Assembly (NCBI GenBank): GCA_018398805.1 | Contig: JAGFBZ010000868.1 | Location: 186,001 to 250,000, forward strand | From: Hirundichthys speculiger | Taxonomy: Eukaryota; Chordata; Actinopteri; Beloniformes; Exocoetidae | Direction: 5' to 3' | Length of the DNA stretch: 64,000 nucleotides | Part shown: one piece after another, positions 43,601 to 56,900 of the stretch | Layout of the letters: every line of letters begins with the position of its first letter | How positions within the stretch are numbered: the stretch's first letter is position 1 | The notes under the pieces: generated by a model | What the model saw: only the letters and a program-made list of their open reading frames with translations | The model's database searches: none | What the model was told of the DNA's origin: nothing | Program-made: the position numbers and the translations under genes

Positions 43601-46600
43601 TTCCTACTTTCTATTTTCAATCGCGATAGGGCTGAGGGAATTAGTCCTCAGGACGGCCAATCACCAGGGTCCTCTCTGAAGTTTCACTTCTGGAATCCTG
43701 TTTCGTGACGCCAAATTGTTGTGGCAACTTTTATAAATTGCACAGTGTAAAGTTACAGATCCTTAACAAAAAGCAACAGAAGAGAGCTCGAAATGTAACC
43801 AAGTTTATTTAAGCTGATTGCAACAGCCAGAGTCTGACGATTGAGTGTAAAGTAACGTGTAATTACACTTCTTTTATAGGTGACTTAGGAAATCTGCCAG
43901 ATGAGAGAGCAGGGACTGATGAGGGTTATTCAATGTGGATTGTGGTCATCTAAACCCGGCATATTGGTGCTCCCCCTTTCTGAGAGGAAGCTCACAGAGC
44001 ATAATGAAAGGTGTTGGGCCCTTTATCTGTGAGAGTCTCACTCTGCTGCACCAAACACCTCCTTGCAAAACATACTGTATTTAGATTTTTTCACGACCAT
44101 TCTGTCAGGAGTTTGTGTGTGTTGAATGGATGACCCAAATGCAGGAGTACAAGAAGATTGATTTATTGACAAAAACATAAAGTCCAAACTTAATTTAGAG
44201 TTCATAACGGTAATCCAAAGGGTGACGGCAGGACGAAACGGGAGCTGTACAGCTGTAGTCGCAGATTTACAGCTGTAGTCACAGGTGTACAGCTGGAGCG
44301 GCAGATGCACAGCTGGAGCTGCAGATGCACAGCTGGAGCTGCAGATGCACAGCTGGAGCTACGTGCCTGGTTTAGATAATACGTGCTTGTGACTGTCACA
44401 GTGTAGCTGTTTCCTCCAACTCAAGTTATTGTGATGATGATCGTTGTGGTGCGTTCTTGTTTTCACGTCCTAAATTCAACATTTCTATGTAAGAAAAAGT
44501 TCATTTAGTGGTAATGATGGTGTACCAGCAGAAGACTGTAATCTGACCACTTTAAAACATTTAGTAATGAGTTAAAGATATGGTCTGCTACCTGATCAAA
44601 TATTTAGATGCCATTTAAGCATTTTAACTGTCATGTTCCTTCTGCTTTATGTCTGTGTTATGTTGCTTTTGTAAAACATTTTCTTTGTGATTGCTGACCT
44701 TTTGCTACACTTTTTTTTGTGTTTTTTTTCCTTTTGTCTGCTTAAAATGTATATCTGCATAATTGTTCCTTTTTCCTGCTGTTGTTTGTAGGCTGCACCA
44801 GATTTTCAGGAGACCAGGCCTCGAAATTATGTTCTTTCTGCCAGCGCATCAGCGGTAAGCTTCTGGAGAAAAATCACCACAGCAAAACAAACAAACAAAA
44901 AAAAAAAAAGCCAGAGAGAAGAAGAAGGAGATATTGTTAATCAGAAGTCAGCGTAAGCTGCGTGCTGTGTGTAATTATCATTCATGGATATCGTTGAAGG
45001 TAGCCTGCATAATTAAGACCCATTAACTGCATAGTTAACTCTATGATGCTACACTCACACTCTAGTCGAGTCACACTGATTCACATTACACTGGAAGATG
45101 AATATTTCAGTGTGGTCCGTGATGTGTTGACAGGAAGGTTCTGCTTAACTGAGTGAGGCAGGTCAAAAACATGTCCAGATGACTGCAGCTGTCTGCTGAG
45201 TCATGCTGTGGCTGCTGAGATGGAGGCTGAACGCAGGTGGAAAACATCCTGCAGAGCCTCACCTCCTCACTCACTGGAAAGAGTTGTTTTTCTTTAAATC
45301 TATTCATTATTTCCTCTTTCAGTCAAAATCTGGATTTCAACACAGCAGCAGCGCTGCATGAAAGTGACTACTGACTCATTCCAGATGTGCGACTTGGTCA
45401 CTTTGTATTCATGCCTCCCTTTTCTCTTTGACGTCTCTTCTTTGCATCATTCATCATCTGCTTCTGTGGGAGATGTTGAAGGATGTTATGGTGGATGACA
45501 TCTCACAGCATCTGCACCAGCATCGTCTGTTTCCCAGTGCAGTTTCAGTTGGACACAAACATCTCATTAAAACACATTCAGATGATGCCGTGGAAAAGTG
45601 CTGATTAAAGCTGTTGCCACATAAATTGTTGTTTTCATCATCTCCCACCATGAAAGGCCATCGTTCTTATGTATTTATTTATTTGAGCTGGTGAGGATGC
45701 AGCATTAATGCAGTGATTGATTACGTCTGCCGTTTCGCGCCACTTAGAAATCTGTTAACGTCGACGTGGCGGTTTTGACTTTGACTCTGTGTTTCATGGT
45801 GCCTGAACCAGCTGCAGAGCGGCTGGGAGAGCTGGGACGTGGCGACTGACCCCGCTGTGTCTGCGCAGACCCAGGTTGGACTCCTCGTAGGCATCGAGCT
45901 GTGTGACGGTGCTTCGTTTAGCAGTGGTGAACAGTAGAACAGCAGCTGCTAGTCTCTAGTTTTAGTCTGTGTTTTCCGTTCTGTTGAGTGAAATTCACGT
46001 TTATTTGTTTTCTTCAAAACAGCTTTACGTGTTCAGCAGGAAAAGGAGTGATGACCTGTGATCAAAAAATTATCAAATCATCAGACTGACTGCTGAATAT
46101 TAGCAGAGGAAAAGCTTTAATTTTACTTGCAGGGAGAACATCACACACATCAAAAAAGTTGTCTTTTCATTATCGGTTTAGGGGGATTTCAAATAGCATC
46201 AATCCATGTTGGGGACAAAGATTTGTCCTGACAGTTAAGGATGTGTCCCTAAAACCAGTCAGTGGTCTGCTGACATATCTGCGCCTTACATCCTAAATCC
46301 CTCCATTCAACATGACGAGGAAATATGTGGTAGAAAGCATACCAGGAAGTGCTGCTCTGTGGGTTGACCACTAAAGAGTACTTGTTAAGTCTTTCACGTG
46401 GAGCACAATCGCTTCTTTTTCTCTCTCTTTATTGCGAGAGTCATCAGGGCTCTGGGTCGGGGTCCTGGGACTTGTGTGAGATTGTGTGAGAAGGGTCAGT
46501 AAGTGACTGATTAATTCAATTTAAATTCAATTCAATTTTATTTGTATAGCGTCTGTTACAATGTCAATTGTCTCTAGGTGCTTTACAGAGACCCAGAGCA

Positions 46601-49600
46601 TGACCCCCGAGCAAATATCATTAATTAACATTATAATATTAAATCCTAATCAAAGGTAATCGCAAGTAAAAAACTAAAAAACACAGTGTGAGAAAAAAAA
46701 CCTTTAAGCCAAACAGTGGCAAGGAAAAACTCCACTTTAAGAGGAAGAAACCTTGAGCAGGACCTGGATCATATGGAGGGACCTTCCTGATGAAGACCAA
46801 CTGGATAAAGAAAGAAAAAGAGAGGAGAGACAGGACAGAGAGAGGATGGAGGACAGAGAGAGGAGAGCACACAAATGACTCAATGAAATGATTACATAAA
46901 CAGATGCAGGTAGCAGCACTGAGGTGAGATGGTCAGAGGACTAGATCACTGGTCACCACGCCAGCCGACACCCTGAACACACCTACACACACAGGTGGAG
47001 GTAAACGCTGGGATGGACAGAGGAGGGAACTGCAAGTTAGCATGAAACTCAGGAAACTCTGGCCTGAAAACATACAGAAAGAAAAGAGAAAAAAATGGGC
47101 CAAACAGCACAACCAACTACAGGAAAGAATATGGAGCACAGTTACAGTAATGAGGTGCTCCTAATTAACTATGGAATGAGCTGGAGGAGAAAGAAGGAAG
47201 GAGGAAAGGGAAGGAAAAGGAGAAGAGCAGTGGAGACAGCAGATCATGTTGCCGTCCCCCTGCAGCGTAGGCCTATAGCAGCATAGCTATGATGAAGCTG
47301 TGATTAAGACGAGCTACTCTAGTCTGAGCTACTACAACTATGGCTATAACTATTAGCCCCTACACACTATAGTTTAGACTAACTGTAGGCTTTACTGAAC
47401 AAAAATGTTTTCAATTTAGTTTTAAAGGTGGAGATGGTGTCAGCCTCCTGAACCCAAACTGGTTGCTGGTTCCAGAATAAAGGTTCCTGGTACCAGAAGG
47501 CCCGTCCTCCAAACCTACTTTTAGATATTCTAGGAACGACGAGTAATCCTGCACTCTGAGAGCAGAGAGCTCTACTAGGAGCATAACATGCTATCAGGTC
47601 TGGTAGATAAAACTGTTCCTTCTCCAGTAGTTCTGACCAAAGGTCTAGTTTAGCAGATACACGGTGGTAAGAAAAAGCATGTTCTTCTGCATTAATTTGT
47701 CTTTAAACGTCATCTTATCTTCATCCAAGTCACAGCAACAGATAAACGCCAATAACACAGTTATAATTCCCTTTGAGTGATCCAGCTACTGTTTTTACCG
47801 AGTCATGGGTCATATGACCGCCTGCTGTCTCATCACGCATTCATGACGTCATGTAAATTCATAGGAATCTCATCCGCTCTTCCAGAACATCAGAGACACG
47901 TAGATCTATTCAGAGACAGGAGGGATAAAAAAAAAAAAAGCCTCATCGTCAAAGAACCATCAAAAACTGAACAGAAAGGATGACTCATGGACAAATATGG
48001 AGGAAGCGGATATAAAATAAACTTGATTTCACAATAAAGATGTTTCCATCATTAGCAGAAGGAAATGTGAATCATCGTTGGCCATGAACCTCTGCGTCAA
48101 AGAAACTCGGTTAGGAACTGGTGCAGTTATCAAAGCTGCATCGCTTTAATCGGCCTTTAGAGGAAAATGGCCGTAAATTTAATTTTAGGTTTGGTAGTAG
48201 GCTGCCCCATGTTGTTTTAACTCAAGGCCACATGTGCATCCTGCTGCTGAAGACGTGAAGTATAATAAAAATGTCAGGCTGAGGTTTTGCACCGTGAGCA
48301 CCATCATCTGTTCTTACAAACCAGATGCTCGTATGCAGTTTTAAAAAGGTCCCATTTTTCTCTCCACATCTGTTACTAAAGCAGAGGAGGCTTTTCCTGC
48401 TGGAGGTCAGATGGATTCCTGAGGTTGTTCATAAAAAGCCTATTCGGTGTTGGATAGAACCGCCTTCTGGCGCTGGCGCTCCTGGCCCGCTCCTCCTCAC
48501 AGAACTGGTGGAGATGATCCAGATCGTGGACCGTCTTGTTCCTACATGTCTTTTCAGTGCTGCCTGCAGGTTTTCTGGGGAACCGAGGACTTTGTAGTGA
48601 CTGTATCTTCACCCTGGTGTTCTTTGGTGGTTATCTGAGTTACTGCTCCATTTCCGTCACCTGAACCATCTTTACCCAGACAGGCGGCACCAACTGCACA
48701 TTTTTCTTTTTCAGGCCTGTGAGTGAAACAGACCGGCGGTTTCTGGCGTATTCAGTTAACCCTAACCCTAACCAATAAAGCGTTGCTCTGAGCCTCAGCA
48801 GGTCATCTTCACATGTCTAGATGTGATTACCTGATTAGATGTTTGTATCAGTGAACAGCTTAAATCGTTTTGACTGAAATCACAATTTTTCTGTAGACTC
48901 TAAAAAAAAACAACCTTTTTTTTAGGTGATGGTGATATCATTCTTTGTAATGATCAGTATAAAATGCAGGTTTCAGTTTTCAAGTGTTTTTACATCATAT
49001 ATTGATCATTTGTGTGCTCCATGTTTCTGGCTCAACCTTCAAAGTGAAACTAGATCTATGACACGTTCACGCTTCTGTAGAAAAGATTTAAATTACTCAG
49101 CTTATCAAAGAGCTGGTTAGAAACCATACACACCACTCTGTGGTTTGTGATGAGCTCTTTACTCACAGGCTGTGAACTTTCACACATTTCCTTTTTTGTC
49201 CCCTTTGGTCTTGTGATATAAATATTCAGTATATCTTACTTTAGCAGTAATATATACAGTGATCCCTTATTTTTTGTGGTTAATGGGGACCGGCGCCCCA
49301 CCGCGAAAATCAAAATCCACGATCCGGAGCCGGAGCCCCCTGAGCCTCAATAATGTGTTTGAAATATGTTTAAAAACCGCAAAAAAGTAGCGAGTCACTG
49401 CAGTGAAACAAGACAAAGGCTCAACTGTGGTCTTTCTGTTACCTTCACAGCCTCTGGTCTCTGAACTGTAGTAAAGAAACCGCTGTTATTCTGCTATTTG
49501 GCTCGTAATTAGCGGCTAACACGCTAACAACAACAAAAGAAAAAGTCCGGTTTTCTCTGCATGGAACGAGCACTTTATTCTGTCACTGCAGGAACTTGTA

Positions 49601-52600
49601 ACATCACACAGGTTGTATTGTTGGGCTCCTGTCAGTTAACAGAGAATGTAAATCTATACACGCTGGACCAGTACCGTGGGAAGTAGGGGTGCTGGGGGGG
49701 CTGCAGCACCCCCTGTTGGTGGGGATGCAGCACCTCAAAAAAGTAAAAAAATAAAAAAATACATTGAAAACAAAAGAGAAAAAATGTGGTAGGAAAAAAA
49801 AAAAGTTTAAAATTTACTATAAATTCTCGTGTTCTGGTTTAATGTTTATTACAGTATTATTCAGTGGCGGGTCATGTATTTGGTACCTGGGCCAGTGCGG
49901 GTTTAACTACTTTATCCACCATGATGTTATAATCATACAAGCCACCATTACAAAAAACGGAATATATCAAGAAGAGGGCTCTGCCTAATTTAGAGATTAC
50001 CCATCACCCAGGGGCGGATCTAGAAAAATATTTATGGGGTGGCAAGAGGGGGGCAGGGATTTTTGAGGGGTGGCAACATATGGCAGGCGTATATATACTG
50101 AGGCAGTTATCGCAGTTTGATGAGAAATAGTAGACAATATAATTTACACTCAAGTATTTCTGCTTGCAGGACTTTATACATAATTTAGAACATGAATCCC
50201 ACATGTAGATAATACTGTAGGTTCACTACATAAGGGCACGGGCTGCCATTTACAAACTCATACAAACTTAATCTCATGCAATCAATGTCTTGTATTTGAG
50301 GTAACAGGTTTCATGTGAAACAGTTAATATTAGGAATAAGTGACCATAAAATATGATCTCACTTAATTGAGATGTTACATCCTTCCTCCTTGTGGTATTC
50401 TCTCTCTACTTCCACCTCATCCCCTCGGTCTACACTGTTCAGTTCATCTAGTATTTCTCTGGCCTGTCTATTTGGTGTGAAAAAACTATATATGCTGCCT
50501 TTCCTCTTCATTTCTGTAAGATTCAAAGTAACTTTACAATGTTTTCCTTGACAGACATTGAATCAATATTAGGTTTTGTAGCCTATTTACACAAATGAGT
50601 CAGACCTAGCTAACATTATATGTATAGTTGGCGAAATAATAATGTTCTTAAACCTGATTTTTGTCATCTTAAAATCAGCATTACAAGTAAACTCGCACAG
50701 TCAGGGCATAAAATTAGAATTTTTACCAAGTCGCCCCTGACTACCAGGTTTTGAAGTTGGTAGCCAGCTAGCAATTTTGGTCGCCAGTGTTTTTCGTCGC
50801 CCCATACGTCAGGGGTTAATATGGCACCAGCAGCATTGTAATTTATGAAAAACTCCTATTATCGTCTACTATCACTACATTTCAGAAGCATTTACAAGCA
50901 TGAAAGCGCATTTTATTCTGTTTCCATGATGCTTACTATGAAAACTAATATTATTTCTTTTTTGTTAACACCAGAACCGCCAAGTAGGTCATTTTTACAT
51001 CCTAGCATTTTCACATGTTTGTATTTCTGTTAAAATAAAACCCCTACATCTGTAAGTTCATGACTTTTCTAAAATGGATTTTATTAATCATTCAATGAAT
51101 TCTGGTGAGTATGTGATCAAAAGAAAAATGAATATAACCATTTATACCTGGAACCGCAGAGGGGGGTCATTTTCACCCCCTCATATAAACGCTGTAAACA
51201 GCTGTCATTTTTTGCGCCACGCCCCTCCGCGCCCCACTGCCCGTTGCTTGGCAACGCTCAAACTTTGTGGCGTTATCGGACTTTGACAGTTATTGTCATC
51301 ACTAAATCTTTCAAGCAAACAGCAAAATTTAAGACATGAATCCAACAAAAACAACAGTCTGGCTGTTGTACCAGGATTTTGAGTCAGAAAGAGAGGAAAT
51401 AACGGCAGATGTGAGTGAGGAGGAATCGGTGGGGGGGGAGGGGGGGGGGGTGACGGCGATGACCCGTCATTTTTACCAGGTGATACGACATCAACTGAGG
51501 ATGAGGAGGTGAATTTATGAAAAAGACCCCGGCTTCTAAGTGAGGGGTCACCGCCACATACATTCAGTCCTCAGACACAGTGGAGGCTCGCGGAAATACT
51601 CTGACAGGTAAATTCAGAAGTGAAGCGTTTTAGTTTCCTCTGGTTCTAATCATTTGGTATTTTAGCGAGGCTACGACTCTGACTGATCTAATCATAAATA
51701 TTTACATTGATCAGAGCTCAACCTGTATGTCAGCTACATGAGGCGGCCAAAGACAGAACCGTTTGGACCCATAAAGCTGGGACCGCGGACCGGGAGAGTC
51801 CAGTCCACAAATGTCCCGGTGGAGAGAGGTGGTCCAACTGTATACGCGCGCCGCAACATGGACGACCCTGTGAATGCGTTCATGTACTTGATGGACCAGG
51901 TGATACAGCACACCTGTACCTGTACGGTGGCGGAGCCGCGCCGGTGGAGAGGAGGGCTGGGAATGGAGTCATGTGTGCGTGAGGGGGAGCACGCAGCGTT
52001 AATCTGTTTTTCCAAAATTATTAAAATATCTGTGATTGACATCTGGAATCTGTTGTTTTGTATTGTAAATAGTCTGTCATTCGATTGCTGTTGTTTTCAT
52101 GTTTGTGTTAGCATACAGCTCCTACAGTTTGTTGATGAACGTACCGATGTATTTATTTGTGTGGCTGAGTGAGCGCGCGCAGCGTTCTACCACGTAGAAA
52201 AGAGCTCGCAAAAATATACATTTTAAACACTTATTTTGACAAGTGTCCATCATTATTATTTCAGAAATATTCAGGAATGAGCCACGTTACAGCTATTATA
52301 AATGACATGTTCGCATCACTGACGCTGTTGCAGCGATGGGGTGAAAATGAAGTTTGGAATCTTGGTTCTACTGTTTACTATTCTGTTGTGTATTTTTATG
52401 AGGTTATTTACCAAAATGATCCATTTTCCTGTGAAGTAGATTCAGTGATGGACAAAACTGAAGACCGACGAATGCAAAAGGCCACCTGTCCATGCTGGGT
52501 TAGGCGGTTAAGTTATTTAGATATGTTTACCTTGGTGACACATGACAAATGTGCAGAAATCATTAAAAAAAATATATATATTTTTTTCTAAGTTGATAGT

Positions 52601-55600
52601 GGATTTTGTGGCCCTCGCCACTGGCGACAGGGCAGAAAAAAACGGTCGAAATCGTTAAATTTGGGTCGCTTTTTGCGACCAGTTGGTCGCGATTTTATGC
52701 CCTGACAGTCATTTCATTATTATTTCATTATTTGATAGATGGTTTATCAGTTTTAACCTCTTTCTGCCTGTGTCTCCCTTCCTCACGACTCCTGGCTCAA
52801 AGGAGTCTCGTGCCGCTCTCGAGTTCTCTTGTGCTGCATTCATTGTAGTCGGACATCGGAGCTTCAGGCTCGTAAATGTTAAATTGGCCATAACTTTTCT
52901 CTGAATTCATTGCTGCCAACTGGGGAGGCAGCTGGGGTGGCAAGGGTTAATTTTAGGGTGGCATTTGCCACCCTATGCCACCCCGGTAGATCCGCCCATG
53001 CCATCACCGTATTACTTGCAGATGTTTTTATTCTCAGAGGATGTCCGGTCAGCATTTGCGGTAGATGTGGGAATAGTCACAGTCACGGTTAGATGGGGGA
53101 ATTTATTTCCGATATGTCTGAAACTGCTGGTGGTTGAGGAGGGACAGGACATTAATTGTTCCTGATCTATAAATCGGTTCCTTATCTCTTCCTGCTCTCG
53201 GCGAAGGCGGACGCATTTTCTGAGCTCCCTTATCTATCTGTTCCTGCAGCTGCACTCTGTCTCGTCTGTGCTTCTGAAGCGTTCTTTCTTCAGAATATCC
53301 GAATATCAACCATGGATTTAGTAAGCTGGTCTCTGAATGCAATTGATCAAATTTTTTCAACAACAAGACAAGGCAAAGGAGAGCCTTCGTGCCCGGGGGG
53401 TACGCACGCAGCGGGGTACGTGATGGACTCCTGGGGCAAATGGAAACTTCATTGTCTCGGCCCACTGCACGTGGAGGATGTCGAAGACGCATTCATTTTG
53501 GATTTATGATCACAGGATTTCTACTGATTGGCGCGGGTGGATTCTTGGTGTATCGGAAAATTAAACGCACGGAGGCTGCAAATTCGGATTCGAGGAAAAC
53601 TTCCACCCCGCCGGACGTGTGTGAGAAGGTTGACAACGTGATTAAAAGATTGGAAGAGATGGATCGGAAATTGGGAGCGATTCAGAACTTGAATCAAACC
53701 CAAGGGATGATTCTGGACTTCCTTGGGCGCATGGACAACAATCTTGGAAGGATTCACGCGTTGATCAGGGAGAATGGCCAATAAATTCGGAATATCGAAG
53801 TATTCCCACCAGAGAAATCCAGCAGAACTTCAAGGCTAGACGGAGAGTGTGTCTCAGCCTGCCCCAAACAATCCTTTCTGTTTTGGCTCCCTGGAAGCGC
53901 AGCCTTCAAGGCCGCTCCCTTATCTATTTCTCCTGGATGCTGTGTGGCTTGGACGCTTCTACCCGCCCATTCCCCCCTCTGCACCTGGAGACCTTGGATC
54001 TCCAGGCTACATTCCCTCCCCCACTCCAACGACTTCGCTGGCCCCCCTCCCGCCCTGCGCACCTCCCCCCTCTCCCCCGTGTGGCGATGGACTGACTGCG
54101 CGACTGCGCGCGCACAGACTGTCAAAACTGGGTTATTTGCCATCATGTTTCTATCAATGTCCTGTGTTAAGTCTGTATGCTTAATTAAATGTGCTGAGGT
54201 GTTTTTTTTTCCCCTCTCACGACGTGTCCATTTGACACGTAGTGGGAGATGTTCTTTTTTTTAACCTCCACCCCTCCTTCCCCAATGTTATCTTTCTTCC
54301 TCTGTTAAATTGAAGCGCTCTTATAGCGCTGACCCAAGCACCGTTGACTCCTGTCCATATGTTGTGTTGTTTTTTGTTTTGTATGTTTTTTTCTTGGACG
54401 GTGAACTGGGAAGTCAAATTCTGCTGTGTCGGGACGCTGGCTCAGTGGCGACAATAAATTTGATTCTGATTCTGATTCTGATTCTGATTCTGATCTGGCA
54501 GATAAGGTTTTCCAGAACACTGTTGTGGAGTTTCTTGAACTGTGCGCGTATCCCTCTGTGCGCTGGCCCTCTCCTTGTACTCGGAGCACCCGAGATGCGC
54601 TCAGGGAAAGGTAGATGTCATCATATATGTTCCTCTTTGCGCAATAGTGTCAAAAAACTATTTCACCCCTGACAGGAAGAACTGCTCATACAATGATTCG
54701 TTCTGCAGTATTTTAAAAACATCAGCTGCGCCGCCGTGTTACTGACATCTGTCGTCTCGTCTGTCCGCGACAAATGGTGTTATATACTTTATAGTTAGTA
54801 CGGCGCACACACACTTATAGATATTAGGGATGGAACGGTTTTCGGTATTACAGTAAAGCGCGGTAAAATTTTACGCAATAACGATTACCCTTTATGTTTG
54901 ACTTCATCTCATTATCGCGGTCAATTACCAGGATATGTAATATCAGCCTCATTCAAGTCTGCGAGCGATTCACGACTGTGTCTCGCGTGAATATGTAGCT
55001 TGTAACATCGGCATCGTAATGTTAGCATGGTGCAAAGCGGTGATAGCACGCAGGACATATATCACTAATGCTTCAAGCTACTGAGATGTTTGACCAATAG
55101 TAACCTGGTTCGCTAACTCACATTTCATAAACGTTACTGTTGCGTGTTGATCGAAAAAGGACCGGAACGATGACCTGATGCAGTGAAAATATTAATTTTA
55201 TTCCATTAACTGATCCAACAACCATAACGCCGGTAGTTAGCGCCACAGCGGTCAAAAACCTTTTGCCCTTCTGGGTCCAACAGCTAACCAATAAGAGGCA
55301 GCTACCTTTATACCTGACCCTCAGTTAACAATACAGCGACACCCACAGACACACAGAGTGAACTACAATTCAGAACAACATATTTGGCTCCTAAACAACT
55401 GTTTCTTTATTTGCACATTTATACATATTTAAGGTTCAGCTTAAAGTCAAAAGTTTATTTCATTTGAACTTCACTATAATTTTTTTCCTGATAATTGTTT
55501 GCATATTTTTACCTACTATGGTTGTTAAAGTGTTTATTTAAATTTGCACCAGACAAATAAGCTTTGTTCCTGTTATTTATTTTGTTAATTCAAAATAAAA

Positions 55601-56761
55601 CCTCTTTCTGTGCCAGTTGTGACTCAGTTTAATGTGAAAGTTTCATTTTGATAAGATTTTTATGGAGCCCCGTTTGGGTCATAATTCAATGAATAATCTA
55701 TTATTATTATTATTATTCTATTAGTCTATTATTATCAAATACAGGCGTTTATTATTATGAAATACGTATCCATTATTATGAAATGTTTCCCATTATTATG
55801 AAATACATGTTTATTATTATGAAATATTTCCTATTATTATGAAAAAAATGTAATTATTATGAAATATATTTTTATTATTATTTAATCTTAGTTTAATGCA
55901 TAATGGCTTATTTCAGAATGTCTTTTTTATCTAAGAATGAGTTTTTACATAATGGCTTTGTTTTTCATAAGAATGAGCTTTTACATAATAATGACATTTT
56001 GCCACTGGGCTGGACCAGTGGTTGACCTGCACGCTCATTGGCTGATCCTTCTCCATGCAGTTGGTGGGGGACTCACATCGAGCCTGTAAACTGAGTTGCA
56101 TTCACCTCAGTTTACGGTTAAAAGTTGACATCGACTAAGAAATGTAGTGCGAAATGTCGGGAAAACTTGATTTTGACGGCATGGCGACAGGAGAAAGATC
56201 ATTTTCTGACTTACTCTGAGAGGTAGCCAACAGGCTCGATGCGAGTTATGCATTAAACTATTATGCATTAAACTAAGATTAAATAATAATAAAAATATAT
56301 TTCATAATAATTACATTTTTTTTCGTAATAATGGTAAATATTTCATAATAATACACATATATTTCATAATGCACATGTATTTCATAATAATGGGAAATAT
56401 TTCATAATAATAAACATGTATTTCATAATAATGGGAAACATTTCATAATAATGGATACGTATTTTATAATAATAAACGCCTGTATTTCATAATAATAGAC
56501 TCATTTATTCATTGAATTATGACCCAAACGGGGCTCCATAGATTTTGGCTTCTGATGTTTCAATATGACAAGAAAATCACAAGATTTTGTGAAATTATTA
56601 AAATGTATGTTTTTTTAGACATTTGTACAGCAATTAAGAATATCGCGATAATATCAAAAACCGTGATATAATTGTCACTATAATTGAGATATCAAATTTT
56701 CCATATTGTTACATACCTAATAAAAAAAAAAAAAAAAAGAATATATATATATATATATATA

Positions 56762-56804
<43 letters not shown>

Positions 56805-56867
56805 ATATATATATATATATATATCTATATATCTATCTATCTCTATCTCTCTCTCTCTCTCTATCTA

Positions 56868-56900
<33 letters not shown>

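Larger units (their letters stand above)
50009..53000. mobile_element. hAT-like element, 2992 bp, perfect TSD
   Basis: Ends CAGGGGCGGATCTAG and (inverse) TAGATCCGCCCATG; perfect 8-bp duplication CCATCACC (50001-50008 and 53001-53008). The ends carry GGGGTGGCAAG/GGGTGGCA words. Most of its length is a further insertion (50702-52704), so its own length is about 1 kb. No transposase was recognised. Confidence 0.85.

Noticed and set aside
26868..44360. CRISPR-like arrays of about 20-bp repeats
   Set aside because: Units are head to tail without unique spacers, the genome is eukaryotic and there are no cas genes. They are minisatellites.
48755..48775. Telomere-like TTAACCCTAACCCTAACC
   Set aside because: Only two to three units, no wider array; chance or a tiny repair trace.
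52169..52591. A 140-codon open frame in the nested element of intron 6
   Set aside because: It could be transposon-derived, but no family blocks or catalytic residues were recognised, so it is not listed as a gene.
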